Source: JAKJEP01 sp964580995
GTDB taxonomy: Bacteria > Planctomycetota > Phycisphaerae > Sedimentisphaerales > SM23-30
Length of the DNA stretch: 64,000 nt
Reading direction: 5' to 3'
NCBI GenBank assembly: GCA_964580995.1
Contig: CAZOMV010000017.1
Span: forward strand, 1-64,000
Shown here: piece after piece, positions 16,382-24,745 of the stretch
How the letters are laid out: every line of letters begins with the position of its first letter
How positions within the stretch are numbered: position 1 is the stretch's first letter
The notes under the pieces: model-generated
Told to the model about the DNA's origin: nothing
Databases searched by the model: none
What the model saw: the letters and a program-made list of their open reading frames with translations, nothing else
Made by a program: the position numbers and the translations under genes

Positions 16382-19300
16382 ATGTTTGCCAAATTCTTCA
16401 TCGAGCGGCCGGTACTGGCCAATGTCATTGCGATTGTGATTATGCTGCTGGGCGGCGTGGCGATTTTTCTGCTGCCCGTGGCGCAGTACCCGCCTATTAC
16501 GCCGCCGACCGTTCAGGTTACTGCCACCTATCCCGGCGCCAGCGCCAAAACCTTGATTGAAACGGTGGCACTGCCCATTGAGCAGCAGGTCAACGGGGTG
16601 GAAAAAATGCTCTATATGCAGTCCACTAGCACCTCCGACGGCCGTTATACACTGACCGTTACCTTCGATGTCGGCACCGATCTTGACTTTGCCCAGGTAC
16701 TGGTGCAGAACCGGGTGGCGGCGGCGATGTCGCTGCTGCCCACGGCGGTGCAACAGCAGGGTGTGGTGACCAAGAAGAAATCCACGGCCATCCTCCAGAT
16801 CATCACTTTAACCTCGACGAATAAGGCTCATGATGCCTTGTTTCTGAGCAATTTTGGGACGATTGAACTGCGCGACAAGCTGGCCCGCGTGTCGGGTGTC
16901 GGCGATGTGATGGTTTTCGGTATTGGGGAATATAGTATGCGTATATGGCTTGACCCGGAGCGGATGCGACAGTGTTCGCTGATGCCGCGGGATATTATCA
17001 ATGCCATTCAAAAACAGAATGTCAAGGTTGCCGCCGGTCAGATCGGTATGCCGCCGGCCCCAGCCGGTCAGGACTTTCAAATCACGGTTAACGTAGAAGG
17101 AGCGTTAACGGAGATAGAGGAATTTGAGCGGATCATCGTTAAGTCAGCACCGGAGGGTGGCGGGCAGATTACCCGCATTCGCGATATCGGGCGGGTGGAA
17201 CTGGGCGCCCGAACCTATGGGCAGTTTTTCAAGATGGACGGCAGTGCCGCCGGCGGCATTGCGATTTACCAGCTGCCCCAGGCCAACGCCCTCGATACCG
17301 CCAAACGCGTCGAGTCCGCCATGGAGCAGTACGCCCGGAATTTCCCAGCGGGTCTTACCTATCAGATTCCCTTCGACACCACGATCTTCGTCAGAGAATC
17401 CGTGAACGAAGTGTACAGCACGCTCTATGAAGCCGGAATCCTCGTTCTGCTGGTGATTATGGTCTTTCTGCAAAACTGGCGGGCGACTCTGGTCCCTGCC
17501 ACCACGGTGCCGGTGACTATCGTAGGGGCCTTTGCGGGAATGGCCGTGCTTGGTTTTTCCATCAATCTGCTTACGCTTTTCGCCATCGTGCTGGCCATCG
17601 GGATCGTGGTGGACGATGCGATTGTGGTGGTGGAAGGAGCAGCCAAACACATCGAACACGGTAAGACTCCCAAGCAGGCGAGCATTGATGCCATGCGTGA
17701 GCTATTCGGTCCGATTATCGGCATTACGCTGGTGTTGATGTCCGTTTTTTTGCCGCCGGCCTTCATGCCCGGCATCACGGGCCAGATGTATCGCCAGTTC
17801 GCCCTGGTCATCGCCGTTACCGCCGTCATCAGCGCGATCAATGCCATAACGCTGAAACCCACGCAGTGTGCCCTCTGGCTGCGCCCACACGACCCCAATC
17901 ATAAAAAAAACTTTTTCTTCCGGGCCTTCAACGCCATCTATGAACCCAGCGAACGATTTTACACCCGGATGATCCGGTCGATGGTGCGGTTCAGCGGCCT
18001 GATGGTTTTTATCGCCCTGATCCTGGTCGGAATTGCCGGCTGGGGCCTGATGAAAATACCTACGGGTTTTATCCCCACGGAAGATCAGGGCTATATGATG
18101 ATTTCCGCCCAATTGCCCGATGGAGCCTCCCTGGAGCGCACGGAACGGGCGATGGATAAAATTACCGAGATTGCCAGCGGGGTTCCGGGCGTGGAACACA
18201 CGATTGTCATCGGGGGTATTTCGCCGCTGGACAACAGTGCTTCGCTGGCCAATACAGGTATTGTGTATTTGATGCTCAAGGACTGGGGGCAGCGCGGAGC
18301 CGGTGAGGACATGAGAAGCATTTACCGGAATCTTACCGGGAAGCTGGCGGATGTACCGGAGGCCGCCACCCTGGTATTGATCCCGCCGCCGATTCAGGGG
18401 CTGGGGCTTTCGGGCGGATTCCAGATGCAGGTAGAACTGACCGACGGCAGCTATGATTTCACCCGGCTCCAGCGAGCCACGGATGCCCTGGTGTCATCTG
18501 CCAAAACCAATCCCGCCATTCAGGCGGCCTTCACGCCGTTCCGCTCCCAGACGCCCCAGCTTTCGGTGACGGTGGATCGGGCGCAGGCCGAAACCCTGGA
18601 TGTACCCGTCGGCGATGTGTATGAGACGATTCAGAGTTACCTGGGTTCTACGTATGCGAATCTCTATACGAAATTCGGCCATAATTTCATGGTTTTTGCC
18701 CAGGCGGATGCGAATCACCGCCTTACCGCGGAGGACATCAAGAGCTATTATGTACGTAATCGCAGCGGCCAGATGGTTCCACTGGGTTCGCTGGTGGATA
18801 TTCAATCCGCCCAGGGGCCGGCGTTGATTTCCCTGTATAATCTGTTTCCTACTGCCACCATCAACGGCTCGGCCGCCACCGGTTTCAGCTCCGGCCAGGG
18901 GCTTGACGTTATGCAGACTGTCGCCGACCAGAACCTGGGCCCCGGACTAGCTTATGAATGGACTGCCATGTCTTATCAGGAAAAACTGGTGGGCAGTTCT
19001 TCTTACTTTATTTTCGGGCTTGGCATCCTGCTGGTGTATTTCGTGCTGGCCGGTCAGTACGGAAGCTGGATCACGCCGGGTGCAGTCATTCTGGCGGTGC
19101 CGCTGGCTTTGCTGGGGACGGTCGGTGCCCTGCTAGCGGTTGGGCTGGCGAATAATATATACGTGCAGATCGGGCTGGTTTTGCTGATCGCACTTTCCGC
19201 AAAAAATGCGATTTTGATTGTCGAGATGGCCCGCGAAGGAAGAGAGGCCGGCAAGAGTATTATCGATGCCACCGTCGATGCGGCCCAGAGCCGATTTCGC

Positions 19301-19507
19301 CCCATCCTGATGACGTCCTTTGTTTTTATTCTCGGCGTCCTGCCTCTGGTGCTGGCCAGCGGCGCCGGCGCCAGTGCCCGAAAGTCACTGGGTATTGCTG
19401 TCGCCTCCGGAATGCTGGCCTCCACCTGCCTGGCGGTCCTGTTTGTACCCTCTTTTTATGTGGTCTTGCAGCGATTTGCGGAGCGGAAGAAAACTAAACA
19501 ATTATGA
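16382..19507 (+). CDS. RND multidrug efflux pump, HAE1 family inner-membrane permease
   Basis: A 1041-residue proton-driven exporter of the AcrB/MexB (HAE1) family with twelve expected membrane segments and two large periplasmic loops. It opens with FAKFFIERPVLANVIAIVIMLLG, the standard HAE1 start, and carries PVAQYPPITPPTVQVTATYPGASA. The proton-relay aspartate pair is present in TM4 (GIVVDDAIVVVE). The TM10-11 region has SAKNAILIVEMARE and RPILMTSFVFILGVLPL. Full length, no frameshift. It is the last gene of the operon; no TetR- or MarR-type repressor is adjacent, but a cyclase gene is divergent. Confidence 0.97.
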   Translation: MFAKFFIERPVLANVIAIVIMLLGGVAIFLLPVAQYPPITPPTVQVTATYPGASAKTLIETVALPIEQQVNGVEKMLYMQSTSTSDGRYTLTVTFDVGTDLDFAQVLVQNRVAAAMSLLPTAVQQQGVVTKKKSTAILQIITLTSTNKAHDALFLSNFGTIELRDKLARVSGVGDVMVFGIGEYSMRIWLDPERMRQCSLMPRDIINAIQKQNVKVAAGQIGMPPAPAGQDFQITVNVEGALTEIEEFERIIVKSAPEGGGQITRIRDIGRVELGARTYGQFFKMDGSAAGGIAIYQLPQANALDTAKRVESAMEQYARNFPAGLTYQIPFDTTIFVRESVNEVYSTLYEAGILVLLVIMVFLQNWRATLVPATTVPVTIVGAFAGMAVLGFSINLLTLFAIVLAIGIVVDDAIVVVEGAAKHIEHGKTPKQASIDAMRELFGPIIGITLVLMSVFLPPAFMPGITGQMYRQFALVIAVTAVISAINAITLKPTQCALWLRPHDPNHKKNFFFRAFNAIYEPSERFYTRMIRSMVRFSGLMVFIALILVGIAGWGLMKIPTGFIPTEDQGYMMISAQLPDGASLERTERAMDKITEIASGVPGVEHTIVIGGISPLDNSASLANTGIVYLMLKDWGQRGAGEDMRSIYRNLTGKLADVPEAATLVLIPPPIQGLGLSGGFQMQVELTDGSYDFTRLQRATDALVSSAKTNPAIQAAFTPFRSQTPQLSVTVDRAQAETLDVPVGDVYETIQSYLGSTYANLYTKFGHNFMVFAQADANHRLTAEDIKSYYVRNRSGQMVPLGSLVDIQSAQGPALISLYNLFPTATINGSAATGFSSGQGLDVMQTVADQNLGPGLAYEWTAMSYQEKLVGSSSYFIFGLGILLVYFVLAGQYGSWITPGAVILAVPLALLGTVGALLAVGLANNIYVQIGLVLLIALSAKNAILIVEMAREGREAGKSIIDATVDAAQSRFRPILMTSFVFILGVLPLVLASGAGASARKSLGIAVASGMLASTCLAVLFVPSFYVVLQRFAERKKTKQL

Positions 19508-19775
19508 CGCCAGCGTCAAAAGCTCGTCGTCCCCTTGTTATCGGAGAGCCAGAGCTGTTTTAGGAAGTTAATATCGACTTTTGGCGGTTCCGTCAATTAT
19601 CGGCTCAAAACAAGTAGATGGAACACAACCTTTGTCTGCGCAAAAGGCGGGAGAATGTTTCTTGTAAATTTTTATCTTTTGCGATGCCGTGTGGTGTATT
19701 TATTATTTTACCGCAACCGTTACATTTGGAAATTATTTTCTGGCGGGTATTTTGCAGACAGGATAGTATGGGGCC
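19508..19775. other. Intergenic stretch after the efflux operon
   Basis: 268 bases without a credible gene. The only recognisable element is the 18-bp motif at 19579-19596. No clear terminator with a T-run was found after the pump gene. Confidence 0.5.
19579..19596 (+). promoter_or_regulatory. 18-bp motif shared with 6172-6189
   Basis: ttttggcggttccgtcaa, identical in 17 of 18 positions to the copy upstream of the HD-GYP gene. Here it is about 180 bases upstream of a hypothetical gene. Both copies point the same way relative to the next gene. Confidence 0.35.
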
Positions 19776-20111
19776 ATGATGTTTGCCGAATCGGCAGGTA
19801 AACTATCGCTGCAGCAGTTTATTGCTTCGCTGGACAGTTTTTTTGGCCTGTGGCGGCTGGACGGGGCGTTCCGCGAGCATGTGATGATGTATATCGTCAT
19901 GAAGGAGCGGATTCGGCGGTTCCTCGAGAGTGCCAAGCTGAATGCGGAGGTTGAGGGAACCTTCCGGGCGATTCTCGAACAGTTGGAGGCCATCGGCCCG
20001 ATCCCCGGGGCTACTACCGACGATCCGGCTTATGAGGATCATCTGCTGGCGGCGGAGAAGCTCTGGCACCAGATCCGGCCGCCGGCGTCCGATGAGCCGG
20101 GGAATGACTAA
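19776..20111 (+). CDS. Hypothetical helical protein
   Basis: A 111-residue protein with no recognised domain. It is predicted mostly helical (LSLQQFIASLDSFFGLWRLDGAFREHVMMYIVMKERIRRFLESAKL), with no signal peptide or membrane helix, and a hydrophilic tail. Two ATGs in a row at 19776 and 19779 could start it. Codon use is GC-rich and coding-like, similar to its neighbours, which supports a real gene. It stands alone, with over 300 bases of non-coding sequence after it. No function is proposed. Confidence 0.5.
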   Translation: MMFAESAGKLSLQQFIASLDSFFGLWRLDGAFREHVMMYIVMKERIRRFLESAKLNAEVEGTFRAILEQLEAIGPIPGATTDDPAYEDHLLAAEKLWHQIRPPASDEPGND

Positions 20112-20464
20112 CGTTCCCTTTCTGGCCATTAATGCAGGTTCAGAATGAACCGTCAAATGACAAACCGAACTCGCGGCGATCTGCCCCCTGCCAAGGGTCC
20201 TGGCGGACGGCAACTCTGCTTCACATTTCTCGCATTCCATGCAGCGACTAACAGAAGCGTCAAATGGGTAAAATGGCATCAATAAGAGAAAAAGCCTCTC
20301 GGCTTCGCGGCGTATTGAGCAGGCAACCGGGTCTGCATGGTTTGCGGTCGGGTTTTAAGGATATTCCTGAATGGTAGTAAGGAATTTCCTTATTTCTTTT
20401 AGCGGGGTAATCCCATATCAATTATAGATTCATTGGATTGCATACTACGATAAAGGACCGCCAA
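20112..20464. other. Intergenic stretch before the DUF2769-PDH operon
   Basis: 353 bases with no clear gene. It contains small palindromes: agcc-tctc-ggct near 20292-20305 and aagga-att-tcctt at 20379-20391, the latter followed by a T-rich run (atttctttt) and so a possible weak terminator. Two short related strings occur at about 20150 (ccgtcaaatgacaaa) and 20258 (gcgtcaaatgggtaa). I see no tRNA or known riboswitch here. Confidence 0.45.
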
Positions 20465-20704
20465 ATGCCCGCAGTAGAAGATTCACAAAAACAGTTCGAG
20501 ATTTGTATGCAGGGAAACTGTTTGTCATGCCCCAGTTATCCCAGAAAGTCTGGAGAAGGGCTTTTTTGTGTTCGGGGGGCCAGCGCGCATGCCATTGAAA
20601 AACGAGGCTGCCATTGCCCTGACTGCCCTCTCTGGAAAGAAAAGGGGCTGACGGGTATGTATTATTGTATCAAATTGGAAAAAGATGATTGTTCCGGATC
20701 ATGA
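20465..20704 (+). CDS. DUF2769-type cysteine-rich protein, coupled to pyruvate dehydrogenase
   Basis: A 79-residue protein with nine cysteines (14, 19, 22, 35, 49, 51, 54, 68, 76) in the pattern CxxxxCxxCPSYP...LFCxRG...KGCxCPxCPLWKEKGL...YYC. This matches my memory of DUF2769, a small metal-binding-like family known mostly from methanogens and anaerobes. A zinc or iron-sulfur site is plausible but unproven. The ATG at 20465 follows aaagga with good spacing; the in-frame TTG at 20438 is less likely. Its TGA overlaps the ATG of the pyruvate dehydrogenase E1 gene by four bases (ATGA), so the two are translationally coupled. Confidence 0.75.
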   Translation: MPAVEDSQKQFEICMQGNCLSCPSYPRKSGEGLFCVRGASAHAIEKRGCHCPDCPLWKEKGLTGMYYCIKLEKDDCSGS

Positions 20705-23361
20705 CCGAGCCCAATAAAAGAATACAGGACCAGGAAGATCAGGAATGGCGGGATTCGCTCCGGCAGGTCTATCAAAGTCAGGGTCTCCAGCGTGTCCAAT
20801 CGCTTCTGGAACCATTGCTCAGCCAGGCCCGGCAATATGGAATCCCATTCCGCTCCGCCGGCGCTACGGCCTATGTCAACACCATCCCCGCCTCCCGGCA
20901 GCCGGCTTATCCCGGACGCCGGGACATGGAACGCCGGATTAAAAGCTTCATACGCTGGAATGCCATGGCCATGGTGGTGCGGGCCAACCGGGAGGAAAGC
21001 GGTATCGGCGGTCATATTTCCACCTATGCCTCCGCCGCTACGCTCTATGAAGTGGGTTTCAACCATTTCTTTCGCGCCCAAAACGATAAACAGGAGGGAG
21101 ATCTAATCTATTTTCAAGGACATGCCGCCCCCGGCATCTATGCCCGTGCCTTTCTGGAGGGGCGGCTCTCCGGTTTTGATCTGGAGAATTTTCGGCGTGA
21201 GCTGCATCCGGACGGCGGGCTGCCATCCTATCCCCATCCCCGGCTGATGGACTGGTTCTGGCAGTTTCCCACGGTTTCGATGGGGTTGTCCCCGCTGATG
21301 GCCATCTATCAGGCCCGGTTCAATCGTTACCTCCAGGATCGAAAACTCAAAGAACCCTTTGAGCAGAAAATCTGGGCCTTTCTGGGCGATGGGGAAATGG
21401 ATGAACCGGAAAGCCTGGGGGCCATCAGTCTGGCCGGCCGGGAAAAACTGGATAATCTGATCTTTGTCATCAACTGCAACTTGCAGCGGTTGGATGGCCC
21501 CGTACGCGGTAATGGCAAGATCATCCAGGAACTGGAAACTGTTTTTGCCGGGGCCGGCTGGAATGTCATTAAGGTCATTTGGGGCTCTGACTGGGATCCC
21601 TTGCTCGAAAAAGATACCGACGGGATACTGGCAAGGCGTATGCAGGAAGTTCCCGACGGGCAGTATCAGAAATACGCGGTTTCTTCCGGGGATTTCATCC
21701 GAAAAGATTTTTTCGGAGCCGATCCGGGCCTGTTGCAGCTCGTGAACAATTATTCGGATGAACAACTGGAAAAGATGCAGCGCGGGGGCCATGATCCGCT
21801 CAAAGTGCATGCCGCCTACCGGGCGGCGGTCGAACATACCGGTTCACCTACCGTAATCCTGGCCCAAACCATCAAAGGCTATGGTATGGGTGAAGCCGGC
21901 GAGGGGCGGAATATCAGCCATCAGCAAAAAAAACTCAACGAACAGGAATTACTCGAATTTCGAAGCCGCTTTGGCATCCCCATTCCGGATCGCGAAGTAG
22001 CGGAGGCTCCTTTTTATCGGCCTGCCGAAGATTCTGACGAAATGAAATACCTGCGGCAATGCCGCGAAGTGCTGGGCGGATTCGTCCCGCAGCGTACCGT
22101 AAATGTCTCACCTATTCAGACTCCCGCCGAGGATCTTTTCGAGGAGTTTTACCAGGGATCCCAGGATCGCCAACTGGCTACCACAATGGTCATGGTTCGC
22201 CTTCTGGCTAAACTTTTGAAAGATCCGGCTATCGGAAAGTGGATCGTGCCGATTGTCCCCGATGAAGCGCGGACCTTCGGGATGGAGTCCTTGTTTCGGC
22301 AGGTTGGAATTTATTCGCCGCTGGGCCAGCGTTATGAGCCGGTGGATAAAGAGAGCCTGCTCTACTATAACGAAAAAACGGATGGCGCCATTCTGGAAGA
22401 AGGCATTACCGAAGCAGGTTCCATGTCTTCCTTTATTGCCGCCGGGACCGCTTATGCCACCCATGGTATCCCTGCCATCCCCTTTTTCCTGTTCTATTCC
22501 ATTTTCGGCTGCCAGCGAATGTTTGACCTGATCTGGGCCGCCGCCGATATCATGGCCCGAGGATTTCTCATCGGAGGAATTTCGGGACGTACCACCCTGG
22601 CGGGCGAAGGCTTGCAGCATCAGGACGGGCATAGCCATCTTTTTGCTTATGCCGTACCTAACCTGAAAGCCTATGATCCCGCCTTTGCCTACGAACTGGC
22701 GGTTATTATCCGGGAGGGTATCTACCGCATGTATGAAAAGCAGGAGAAGCTATTTTATTATATTACCATCATGAACGAATTCTACCCAATGCCCCTTATG
22801 CCCGAAGGTGCGAAGGAGGGGATCCTCAAAGGGATGTATTGTTTCCAGACTGCTGACGAGGGAAATGCCCCTGTCACGCTCCTGGGCAGCGGAGCCATCC
22901 TGAACGAAGTTGTCAAGGCCCGGCAGATTTTGCAGTCCGAATATGATATTCCCGCCGAAGTCTGGAGTGTCACCAGTTATAAGGAATTATATACCGACGC
23001 CCTGGAAGCGGACCGGTGGAATATCCTCCATCCCCAGCAGCCACCCCGAAAAGGGTATCTCCAGTCCTGCTTTGCCGATCGCGATACGGTATTTGTCGCG
23101 GCCACCGATTATCTCAAAGCCCTGCCTTGTTCCATCGCCAGGTGGCTTCCTGGTCCCCTGACCGCTTTGGGAACGGATGGTTTCGGCCGCAGCGACAGCC
23201 GAACCGCCTTGCGGAATTACTTTGAGATCGACGCCCCGTTCATTGTCCTTTCTACCCTGCATGCCCTTGCCTGCCGGGGTAAAGTGGACTCGGCTCTGGT
23301 AACGAAGGCGATAATGAACATGAATCTAGATCCGGAGAAAATCAATCCGCTATGGATTTGA
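20701..23361 (+). CDS. aceE: Pyruvate dehydrogenase E1 component (homodimeric type)
   Basis: Single-chain pyruvate dehydrogenase E1, 886 residues, the usual AceE size. It decarboxylates pyruvate with thiamine diphosphate and acetylates the lipoyl group of E2. The cofactor-binding motif is GDGEMDEPES...NCNLQRLDGPVRGNGKIIQELE. Other AceE signatures are RFNRYLQDR, AQTIKGYGMGEAGEGRNISHQQKKL, PDEARTFGMESLFRQVGIYSPLGQ and EGLQHQDGHSH. Start chosen at ATG 20701, overlapping the DUF2769 stop; the ATT/ATG further upstream at 20689 would lie inside that gene. The E2 gene follows 34 bases later. No E3 (lipoamide dehydrogenase) gene is nearby. Confidence 0.96.
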   Translation: MTEPNKRIQDQEDQEWRDSLRQVYQSQGLQRVQSLLEPLLSQARQYGIPFRSAGATAYVNTIPASRQPAYPGRRDMERRIKSFIRWNAMAMVVRANREESGIGGHISTYASAATLYEVGFNHFFRAQNDKQEGDLIYFQGHAAPGIYARAFLEGRLSGFDLENFRRELHPDGGLPSYPHPRLMDWFWQFPTVSMGLSPLMAIYQARFNRYLQDRKLKEPFEQKIWAFLGDGEMDEPESLGAISLAGREKLDNLIFVINCNLQRLDGPVRGNGKIIQELETVFAGAGWNVIKVIWGSDWDPLLEKDTDGILARRMQEVPDGQYQKYAVSSGDFIRKDFFGADPGLLQLVNNYSDEQLEKMQRGGHDPLKVHAAYRAAVEHTGSPTVILAQTIKGYGMGEAGEGRNISHQQKKLNEQELLEFRSRFGIPIPDREVAEAPFYRPAEDSDEMKYLRQCREVLGGFVPQRTVNVSPIQTPAEDLFEEFYQGSQDRQLATTMVMVRLLAKLLKDPAIGKWIVPIVPDEARTFGMESLFRQVGIYSPLGQRYEPVDKESLLYYNEKTDGAILEEGITEAGSMSSFIAAGTAYATHGIPAIPFFLFYSIFGCQRMFDLIWAAADIMARGFLIGGISGRTTLAGEGLQHQDGHSHLFAYAVPNLKAYDPAFAYELAVIIREGIYRMYEKQEKLFYYITIMNEFYPMPLMPEGAKEGILKGMYCFQTADEGNAPVTLLGSGAILNEVVKARQILQSEYDIPAEVWSVTSYKELYTDALEADRWNILHPQQPPRKGYLQSCFADRDTVFVAATDYLKALPCSIARWLPGPLTALGTDGFGRSDSRTALRNYFEIDAPFIVLSTLHALACRGKVDSALVTKAIMNMNLDPEKINPLWI

Positions 23362-23395
23362 TCCAGGATTCGTTTGTGAATACCAAAGAGATGAA

Positions 23396-24721
23396 ATGAT
23401 GATTAAAGAAATTCAACTTCCGGAAATATCGGAAAACGTGGATTCCGGCGATGTGATAAAAGTCCTGGTGAAGGTGGGGGATTTCATCCAGAAAGATCAA
23501 CCCATCGTCGAGCTGGAAACAGAAAAGGCGACGTTTGAAGTGCCTTCGCCACTGGCTGGGAAAATCACCGAAGTCCCTATAAAGGAAGGGGGGCGGGTCA
23601 AAGTTGGGCAACTGCTGGTCAGGATCGACACGGAGGCCAAAGAAGACGCGCCGCAGACTACCGAACAAAAACCGGAAGTAACTACAAGTGAAAAGGTGGA
23701 ACAAAAAAAGGAAGAAAAACCGCAAGAACATATAAAAATCCCAGCAGAAGAGGCAAAGGAAGAAGAAACGCCCGCCGAAAAATCCCAGCCGCCATCCCCG
23801 ATCGTATCTTCCAATGCCCCCGCGGCTCCTTCCGTTCGTCAATTGGCACGGGAACTGGGACTGGAAATTAGTCAAATCCCCGGCACCGGACCGGGTGGTC
23901 GAATTTCTGCTGAGGACGTGAAAAATTATGCCAAAAACAGGATCTCTCGCCAATCCATCCCGACCCTCACCGCCTCTATTCCCAAAGCGTTACCCGATTT
24001 TGCCCGTTGGGGTACAATTGAACGGGAAAAAATCTCCGTTACCCGAAAAAAAATCATCGAGAATCTCCGCTTTACCTGGTCTACCGTGCCGCAAGTTACC
24101 CAATTTGATCAGGCGGATATAACCGACCTGGAAAAATTTCGAACTCTGTATGCGAAAACCGTCGAAGAGCAGGATGGGAAACTGACGATTACCGCTATTT
24201 TACTGAAGGTTCTGGCAAAGGCTTTATTTGAGTTTCCGATCTTTAATACCAGCTACGATCCCGATGCGGAAGAAATCGTCTATAAAAAATACTGTCATAT
24301 TTCGGTTGCGGTGGATACCGACCGGGGGCTGCTCGTTCCGGTTATACGGGACGTGGACAAAAAAAACATCCTCCAACTGGCCCTGGAACTCAACCAACTG
24401 GCCCAAAAAGCCCGCGATCATAAAGTCACTCCCGATGATATGGTAGGGGGCAATTTCACCATTTCCAATTTGGGAGGCATTGGCGGCACCCACTTCGCAC
24501 CGATTCTGAACTGGCCTCAGGTTGCGATTTTAGGGGTGGGCCGGGCTTCCTCCCAGCCTGTTTACATCGAAGCGGTTCTCCAGCGGCGTTTGATCCTGCC
24601 CCTTTCTCTTTCCTACGACCACCGCATCATCGATGGTGCCGGGGGAATCCGGTTTCTCCGCTGGGTGGTTCAATATCTCGAAAATCCCTTCCGCATCGCA
24701 CTGGAGGAAACGAATTCCTAG
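23396..24721 (+). CDS. aceF: Dihydrolipoamide acetyltransferase, pyruvate dehydrogenase E2
   Basis: E2 core enzyme, 441 residues, moving the acetyl group to coenzyme A. One lipoyl domain (about 3-78) carries the lipoylated Lys in ELETEKATFEVPS. A Glu/Lys/Pro-rich linker (about 80-140) leads to a peripheral-subunit-binding domain (PSVRQLARELGLEISQIPGTG), then the catalytic domain with DHRIIDGA supplying the active His and Asp. Only one lipoyl domain is present, where many AceF proteins have two or three. Two consecutive ATGs (23396, 23399) compete as start, and gag just upstream may serve as binding site. It ends 24 bases from the convergent AsmA-like gene with no obvious terminator. Confidence 0.95.
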   Translation: MMIKEIQLPEISENVDSGDVIKVLVKVGDFIQKDQPIVELETEKATFEVPSPLAGKITEVPIKEGGRVKVGQLLVRIDTEAKEDAPQTTEQKPEVTTSEKVEQKKEEKPQEHIKIPAEEAKEEETPAEKSQPPSPIVSSNAPAAPSVRQLARELGLEISQIPGTGPGGRISAEDVKNYAKNRISRQSIPTLTASIPKALPDFARWGTIEREKISVTRKKIIENLRFTWSTVPQVTQFDQADITDLEKFRTLYAKTVEEQDGKLTITAILLKVLAKALFEFPIFNTSYDPDAEEIVYKKYCHISVAVDTDRGLLVPVIRDVDKKNILQLALELNQLAQKARDHKVTPDDMVGGNFTISNLGGIGGTHFAPILNWPQVAILGVGRASSQPVYIEAVLQRRLILPLSLSYDHRIIDGAGGIRFLRWVVQYLENPFRIALEETNS

Positions 24722-24745
24722 CTGGTTCCAGGGCGGCAAGTGCGG

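Noticed and set aside
20160..20240. Possible SRP-like or other small RNA in the gap before aceE
   Set aside because: The conserved tetraloop region and asymmetric loop of SRP RNA could not be found; pairing is not convincing.
19803..20282. 159-codon antisense frame opposite the 111-residue hypothetical protein
   Set aside because: Cys-containing N-terminus (SRCMECEKCE) looks interesting, but the rest mirrors the gene on the other strand and the start lies in a possible repeat.
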